A DNA stretch of 9,926 nucleotides, taken from contig JAHENP010000241.1 in NCBI GenBank assembly GCA_018609965.1, positions 1 through 9,926 of the forward strand. The letters are read 5' to 3'. Below, piece by piece: positions 6,740 through 9,926 of this stretch; positions within the stretch are counted from its first letter, which is position 1, and each line of letters opens with the position of its first letter. The DNA is from Haloferacaceae archaeon (GTDB lineage: Archaea; Halobacteriota; Halobacteria; Halobacteriales; Haloferacaceae). The notes under the pieces are model-generated. The model did no database searches. It worked only from the letters and a program-made list of their open reading frames with translations, and was not told the origin of the DNA. Position numbers and translations under genes: made by a program.

Positions 6740-6745
6740 TTAATA
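6740..6745 (+). promoter_or_regulatory. TATA box of the metal ATPase gene, probably leaderless
   Basis: TTAATA lies in the context GTGGGATTAATAGG. Its 3' edge is 25 bp before the ATG at 6771, so transcription should start at or within a few bases of the start codon. There is no SD, consistent with the leaderless mRNAs that dominate in haloarchaea. Confidence 0.6.
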
Positions 6746-6770
6746 GGAACTGAGCGGCTACGACGACACA

Positions 6771-9191
6771 ATGAGTCACACGGGAGCAAACGGGGGCGGC
6801 GACGGACCCGACGGGGGTGAGGAGACGACAGTCCGGCTCTCCGTGCCGGGGATGGACTGTCCGTCCTGCGCCGGAAAGGTAGAGACGGCACTCGACGGTG
6901 TCGCGGGTGTCTCCGAGTGCGACACGCGACCGACGACGGGACAGACAGTCGTGACGTACGACGCCGGTGTCGCCGCCGAGACCGACGTTACGGCCGCAAT
7001 CGAGCGTGCAGGCTACGAGGTCGTCGACGGCAGGACAGACGGAGCGAGCGACGCCGAGACGGACGAACCGGGAAACCCCGAGACGGATGAACCGGGAGAC
7101 ACCGATGCGGGCGTCTGGCGGAGCACGCGCGCTGTCAAGACCGGTGTCGGCGCGGTCTTCCTCGCGGTCGGGCTGGCGTTGCGGTTTCTCCTCCCGGGTT
7201 TCGACGTGCCCGTCGCGAGCGTCCTCGGCGAGCCGTTGTCGGTCGCCGATGTGTCGTTTCTCGTCGCGGTCGGCGCCGCCGCGCCGCCGATTCTCCGTGG
7301 CGGTTACGAGTCGGCTCGCCAGTTCTCACTCGACATCGACTTCCTGATGACCGTCGCCGTGGTCGGCGCGCTCGCCGCGAGCGTCGCCTTCGGGGAGGCG
7401 TTGTACTTCGAGGCGGCGACCCTCGCGGTCCTGTTCAGTGTCGCCGAACTGCTTGAACGGGCGTCGATCGACCGTGCGCGGGACTCACTCCAAGAACTGA
7501 TGGAGCTGTCGCCAGACGAGGCGACGGTCGTCCGCGACAGCCGACGGGAGACGGTGCCCGTCGAGACGGTCGCGGTCGGCGATGTGGTCGCGGTGACACC
7601 CGGTGAGAAGATTCCGGTCGACGGGGAGGTCGTCGACGGCGAGAGCGCGGTCGACCAGTCGCCGATTACTGGCGAGTCCGTCCCGGTCGAGAAACGCCCG
7701 GGCGACGAGGTGTACGCTGGCACGATCAGCGAAGGGTATCTCGAAGTCACTGTCACCGCGCCGTCGGGTGACGACACGCTCTCGCGAGTGGTCGAGCTGA
7801 TCGAGGACGCACAGTCGGACACGACCGAACGCGAACAGTTTGTCGAGCGGTTCGCCGCATACTACACGCCCGCAGTCGTCGCCTTCGCGGTGCTCGTCAC
7901 GCTCGGTGGGCCGTTCCTGCTCGGGCGGACGTGGTCCGCGGCGGTCGTCGACGGGCTGACGCTGCTCGTGTTGGCCTGCCCGTGCGCGTTCGTGATCTCG
8001 ACACCCGTCTCTGTCGTCTCGGGGCTCACCGCCGCGGCGAAGAACGGTGTGTTGGTGAAAGGTGGCTCTCACCTCGAAGCCGCCGGCGAGGTCGACGCCG
8101 TCGCGTTCGACAAGACCGGGACGCTCACCCGTGGGGAACTCACCGTGACGGACGTGATCCCGTTGGAGGACAACACGGAGACGGACGTGTTACGCTGTGC
8201 CAGCGGGCTCGAAACCCGGAGTGAACACCCGATCGGCGAGGCGATCGTCGAACACGCCGCGGCGGCGGACGTGACCACCCCCGAGATCGACGACTTCGAC
8301 AGTGTCACGGGGAAGGGTGTCGAGGCCGAACTGGACGGGACCCGCCACTACGCCGGCAAACCTGGATTCTTCGAGGAGCTGGGGTTCGATCTCTCGCACG
8401 TCCACGCCGCGACGGACGGCGGGCGGGTCGTCCCGCAAGCTGTGGAGGAAGACACACCCTCGCCGGCAGAGCCGTCCATCGACCACACCGCTCCCGCAGA
8501 TACTCTCCCCGCCGACCGGGCGTCGTGTGACAGAGACAACTGTCTGGATCTGTTGGCCGACACCGTCCCCACGCTCCAGTCCGACGGGAAGACGGTCGTT
8601 CTCGTCGGAACGGCCGATGAACTGGAGGGCGTGATCGCCGTTGCCGACGAGGTGCGGCCGGAGGCGGCAACGACCGTCGAACAACTGCGGGCGCTGGGTG
8701 TCGAGCGCACGGTGATGCTCACCGGCGACAACGAACGAACTGCGGCGGCGATCGCCGAGAAAGTCGGTGTCGACGACTACCGAGCGGAACTGCTCCCAGA
8801 CGAGAAAGTCGCCGCCGTCGACGAACTGGCCGACGCGGAAGGCGGCGTCACGATGGTCGGCGACGGGATCAACGACGCGCCGGCGTTGGCGGCCGCGACG
8901 GTCGGTGTCGCGATGGGCGCCGCGGGGACGGACACGGCGTTGGAGACGGCCGACGTGGCGTTGATGGGTGACGATCTCTCGCGGCTGCCGTACCTCTACC
9001 GGCTCGCAGACCGCGCCGGCAGCGTGATCCGACAGAACGTCGTCGGGAGCCTACTGGTGAAGGCTGGGCTCGCGCTCGTGGTGCCGTTCGGCTACGTCCC
9101 GATCTGGCTCGCGGTGCTGGCGGGCGACGCCGGGATGACTGTCGGTGTCACCTCCAACGCGATGCGACTCTCCCGGGTCCGCGCGGACTGA
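6771..9191 (+). CDS. zntA: P1B-2-type heavy-metal-translocating ATPase (ZntA/CadA-like Zn/Cd/Pb exporter)
   Basis: An 806-residue metal efflux pump of the plasma membrane. Order of domains: N-terminal heavy-metal-associated domain with GMDCPSC (Cys30, Cys33); acidic linker (88-115); four membrane helices (about 121-142, 158-176, 190-208, 212-230); actuator with TGES (300-303); helices 5-6 with the intramembrane CPC (Cys403-Cys405); phosphorylation motif DKTGT (Asp447); nucleotide-binding His-Pro (486-487); TGDN (651-654); GDGIND (697-702); and two final helices holding Lys764 and Asp786. CPC followed by AFVISTP, together with the Lys764/Asp786 pair, is characteristic of P1B-2 Zn/Cd/Pb pumps rather than copper pumps. 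Bacterial relatives are roughly 730 residues; the excess lies in the linker and an N-domain insert at about 545-600. The gene stands alone behind its own promoter. Ion preference is inferred from motifs. Confidence 0.93.
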   Translation: MSHTGANGGGDGPDGGEETTVRLSVPGMDCPSCAGKVETALDGVAGVSECDTRPTTGQTVVTYDAGVAAETDVTAAIERAGYEVVDGRTDGASDAETDEPGNPETDEPGDTDAGVWRSTRAVKTGVGAVFLAVGLALRFLLPGFDVPVASVLGEPLSVADVSFLVAVGAAAPPILRGGYESARQFSLDIDFLMTVAVVGALAASVAFGEALYFEAATLAVLFSVAELLERASIDRARDSLQELMELSPDEATVVRDSRRETVPVETVAVGDVVAVTPGEKIPVDGEVVDGESAVDQSPITGESVPVEKRPGDEVYAGTISEGYLEVTVTAPSGDDTLSRVVELIEDAQSDTTEREQFVERFAAYYTPAVVAFAVLVTLGGPFLLGRTWSAAVVDGLTLLVLACPCAFVISTPVSVVSGLTAAAKNGVLVKGGSHLEAAGEVDAVAFDKTGTLTRGELTVTDVIPLEDNTETDVLRCASGLETRSEHPIGEAIVEHAAAADVTTPEIDDFDSVTGKGVEAELDGTRHYAGKPGFFEELGFDLSHVHAATDGGRVVPQAVEEDTPSPAEPSIDHTAPADTLPADRASCDRDNCLDLLADTVPTLQSDGKTVVLVGTADELEGVIAVADEVRPEAATTVEQLRALGVERTVMLTGDNERTAAAIAEKVGVDDYRAELLPDEKVAAVDELADAEGGVTMVGDGINDAPALAAATVGVAMGAAGTDTALETADVALMGDDLSRLPYLYRLADRAGSVIRQNVVGSLLVKAGLALVVPFGYVPIWLAVLAGDAGMTVGVTSNAMRLSRVRAD
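7056..7103. repeat. 24-bp tandem duplication in the zntA linker
   Basis: Two adjacent 24-bp units (7056-7079, 7080-7103) share GAGACGGA and GAACCGGGA and encode ETDEPGNP then ETDEPGDT. They lengthen the acidic linker between the metal-binding domain and the first membrane helix. The linker is probably disordered and tolerant of length change. Confidence 0.7.
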
Positions 9192-9210
9192 CGCGTAGCG
9201 AGCGGAAGCC

Positions 9211-9252
9211 CACCCTCACGACGAGTGGAGACACCCTCACAACGGGTGGAAA
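9211..9252. repeat. 21-bp tandem repeat downstream of zntA, possible terminator region
   Basis: Two 21-bp units (9211-9231 and 9232-9252) differ at three positions; each begins CACCCTCAC and ends in GTGGA plus two bases. The second can form a small stem, CACCC (9232-9236) with GGGTG (9244-9248). A five-T run occurs 42 bp further on (9294-9298). It may contribute to ending the zntA transcript, although the T-run also serves as the next gene's TATA box. The rest of 9192-9293 shows no gene. Confidence 0.4.
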
Positions 9253-9293
9253 CCCACCTCCAGAAGTAGACGTGAGCGACGAGAGAACAAGCG

Positions 9294-9299
9294 TTTTTA
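9294..9299 (+). promoter_or_regulatory. TATA box of the truncated small gene, leaderless arrangement
   Basis: TTTTTA in AACAAGCGTTTTTAC lies 24-29 bp before the GTG at 9323, the spacing expected for a leaderless haloarchaeal transcript. It supports the view that the short reading frame downstream was once a real gene. Confidence 0.5.
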
Positions 9300-9322
9300 C
9301 TTTACACTCACAATGTACACAC

Positions 9323-9427
9323 GTGAGTTCCGAGTCCACGAAAAAGCGGGTCCAGTTCCGTGCACCGAGAGGGCTGGTGAACCGCCTCGGGGTCAAGCCC
9401 CGAGGCTTCTGTCTTCCCGCAGTTTAA
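9323..9427 (+). pseudogene. 5' remnant of a ribbon-helix-helix-like DNA-binding protein gene, truncated by an IS element
   Basis: A 34-codon frame begins GTG AGT TCC and encodes MSSESTKKRVQFRAPRGLV followed by residues that derive from the IS right end, stopping at 9425-9427. The N-terminal part resembles small haloarchaeal ribbon-helix-helix proteins, which typically start with a short Ser/Thr/Lys stretch and a strand of the type RVQFRAP, then continue into two helices. Here the helices are missing: after about codon 18-19 the DNA becomes the GTGAACCGCCTCGGGG hairpin end of the transposon. The promoter upstream is intact. The missing 3' part would be expected beyond the far end of the element, outside the window. 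The family match is made by eye on about 19 residues, so it is tentative. Confidence 0.45.
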
Positions 9428-9500
9428 TCGGACACTCCCACCGTCCTTGACGCCACACCCCGAGGTGGGTCACGGTCGTCTCGAACGGACGAGTGGGTTG
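9377..9500 (-). ncRNA. Candidate TnpB guide RNA (omega RNA / sense-overlapping transcript)
   Basis: In TnpB elements the 3' end of tnpB and the right end are transcribed as a structured RNA that binds TnpB, with the guide formed by the sequence just past the right end. Sense-overlapping RNAs from IS1341-type tnpB genes are known in haloarchaea. Here the tnpB 3' end, a small hairpin CACCCCGAGGTG (9456-9467) and the terminal 9-bp hairpin lie in the right order on the minus strand. The 5' limit given is arbitrary. The call rests on position and structure only. Confidence 0.4.
9384..9406. repeat. Right-end hairpin of the IS200/IS605-type element
   Basis: GCCTCGGGG (9384-9392) and CCCCGAGGC (9398-9406) form a perfect 9-bp stem with a TCAAG loop. 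Subterminal hairpins like this are what TnpA recognises in single-stranded DNA in this superfamily, and the same structure ends the TnpB-associated RNA. The 8-mer CCCCGAGG occurs again at 9458-9465, so alternative pairing with the stem is possible. Confidence 0.7.
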
Positions 9501-9926
9501 CGGTCGGGGCGTCCACGGCCCCCGATGCCCGCCGTCGCACCTTCCGAACTTGGGGAAGGCTGTTGAGAGCAGGCACATTCCAATCTTGATGCTTCTTGAT
9601 GCCTTTCACGGCGATGTTGACGCTTGCACTCCGGTCGCTGTGGTCTTGATGGGAACACGACAGGCATTTGAACCGCTTCTTGTTCCGGTTCGCTCGCTCC
9701 GTGTGCCCGCACATCGGACACCGTTGGCTCGTGTACTCGGGATTAATCCATCCTGTCGGAATGCCCTCGAACGACGCCTTGTACGACGTATAGAACTGGA
9801 GGGCGCGGAACGGGAGGTGGTGCAAGCGTCGGTTCATCCGCGTGCCGTAGTCGATACTGTCGCGCATCTCTTTGAGGTCTTCAAAGACGATGCACGGCTT
9901 CTCGAACTGACGACTCCACTCCACGA
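9424..9926 (-). CDS. tnpB: TnpB-family RNA-guided nuclease, C-terminal part (truncated by window edge)
   Basis: The visible 167 codons cover the C-terminal half of TnpB, an RNA-guided DNA endonuclease ancestral to Cas12 that helps IS200/IS605 elements persist. Counting from the first complete codon at the edge (GTG, probably an internal Val), RuvC-II is FEDL with catalytic Glu15. A zinc ribbon follows with CPMC (Cys69, Cys72) and CLSC (Cys87, Cys90), then RuvC-III SDRSASVNIA with Asp97. The N-terminal RNA-binding region and RuvC-I Asp lie outside the window, so integrity of the whole protein cannot be judged, but what is seen has no frameshift and keeps its catalytic residues. The stop is TAA at 9424-9426, 47 bp before the proposed element end. 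A cognate tnpA may or may not exist on the far side. Confidence 0.9.
   Translation of the reverse strand, partial: VEWSRQFEKPCIVFEDLKEMRDSIDYGTRMNRRLHHLPFRALQFYTSYKASFEGIPTGWINPEYTSQRCPMCGHTERANRNKKRFKCLSCSHQDHSDRSASVNIAVKGIKKHQDWNVPALNSLPQVRKVRRRASGAVDAPTATHSSVRDDRDPPRGVASRTVGVSD

Larger units (their letters stand above)
9377..9926 (-). mobile_element. Right-end part of an IS200/IS605-superfamily element (IS1341-type), cut by the window edge
   Basis: The element contains the 3' half of tnpB on the minus strand and a right-end hairpin at 9384-9406. Its boundary is placed near 9377, where the minus strand reads GAGGCGGTTCAC after the hairpin and where the adjoining coding sequence of the interrupted gene stops making sense. 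The other end and any tnpA lie outside. Codon choice here is visibly less GC-rich at third positions than in the neighbouring genes, in keeping with a mobile origin. Elements of this superfamily have no terminal inverted repeats and make no target duplication, so only an empty-site comparison can fix the exact end. Confidence 0.75.

Noticed and set aside
6771..9191. Reading the P-type ATPase as a copper exporter (CopA).
   Set aside because: The residues after CPC (AFVISTP), and Lys764 with Asp786 in the last helices, match P1B-2 Zn/Cd/Pb pumps. The Asn/Tyr and Met/Ser residues expected in copper pumps are not seen.
1..9926. A new defence island or other multi-gene novel system.
   Set aside because: Apart from the TnpB element, the genes are recognisable housekeeping, transport or regulatory families. 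Nothing indicates a restriction, toxin-antitoxin or phage module.

Overview
The window looks like a haloarchaeal chromosome segment. GC content is high, the predicted proteins are rich in Asp and Glu, the putative promoters are archaeal TATA boxes (TTAATA, TTTTTA) often placed about 25 bp before a start codon as in leaderless transcripts, and the transposase belongs to a TnpB group common in haloarchaea. No rRNA, tRNA or CRISPR array is visible.

Left part (20-5438): an orphan membrane histidine kinase gene on the + strand converges on a two-gene minus-strand operon, dabB-dabA. DabB is an NDH-1/Mrp-like membrane proton channel subunit. DabA (DUF2309/UPF0753) is its cytoplasmic zinc partner and retains the Cys-Asp...His-Cys metal site. 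Bacterial homologues form a proton-motive-force driven inorganic-carbon accumulation complex, so this locus is predicted to accumulate bicarbonate. The two genes overlap by 11 bp, and dabA has its own strong Shine-Dalgarno (SD) sequence inside dabB.

Middle part (5439-6770): a 337-bp gap upstream of dabB holds a TATA box, several GAAC/GTTC palindromes and four direct-repeat units spaced 18/18/16 bp. This is an operator-like array that no gene explains. Upstream on the same strand lies an Lrp/AsnC-family regulator, an obvious but unproven candidate to bind the array. Divergent from it is a 79-residue two-helix membrane protein of unknown function. A 175-bp gap with an inverted repeat and a well-placed TATA box then precedes the metal pump.

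Right part (6771-9926): a full-length P1B-2 metal ATPase (ZntA/CadA type, predicted Zn/Cd/Pb exporter) carries an N-terminal heavy-metal-associated domain and an unusual Cys/His-containing insert in its nucleotide-binding domain. Downstream, a leaderless promoter and the first ~18-19 codons of a small ribbon-helix-helix-like gene remain. The rest appears to have been cut off by an IS200/IS605 (IS1341-type) element, whose right-end hairpin and tnpB 3' half fill the window to its end. If the element boundary is read correctly, the TnpB guide RNA (omega RNA) would carry a guide matching the interrupted gene.

The most interesting signals are the haloarchaeal dabBA operon with its repeat-rich control region, and the TnpB insertion that decapitates a small DNA-binding-protein gene.
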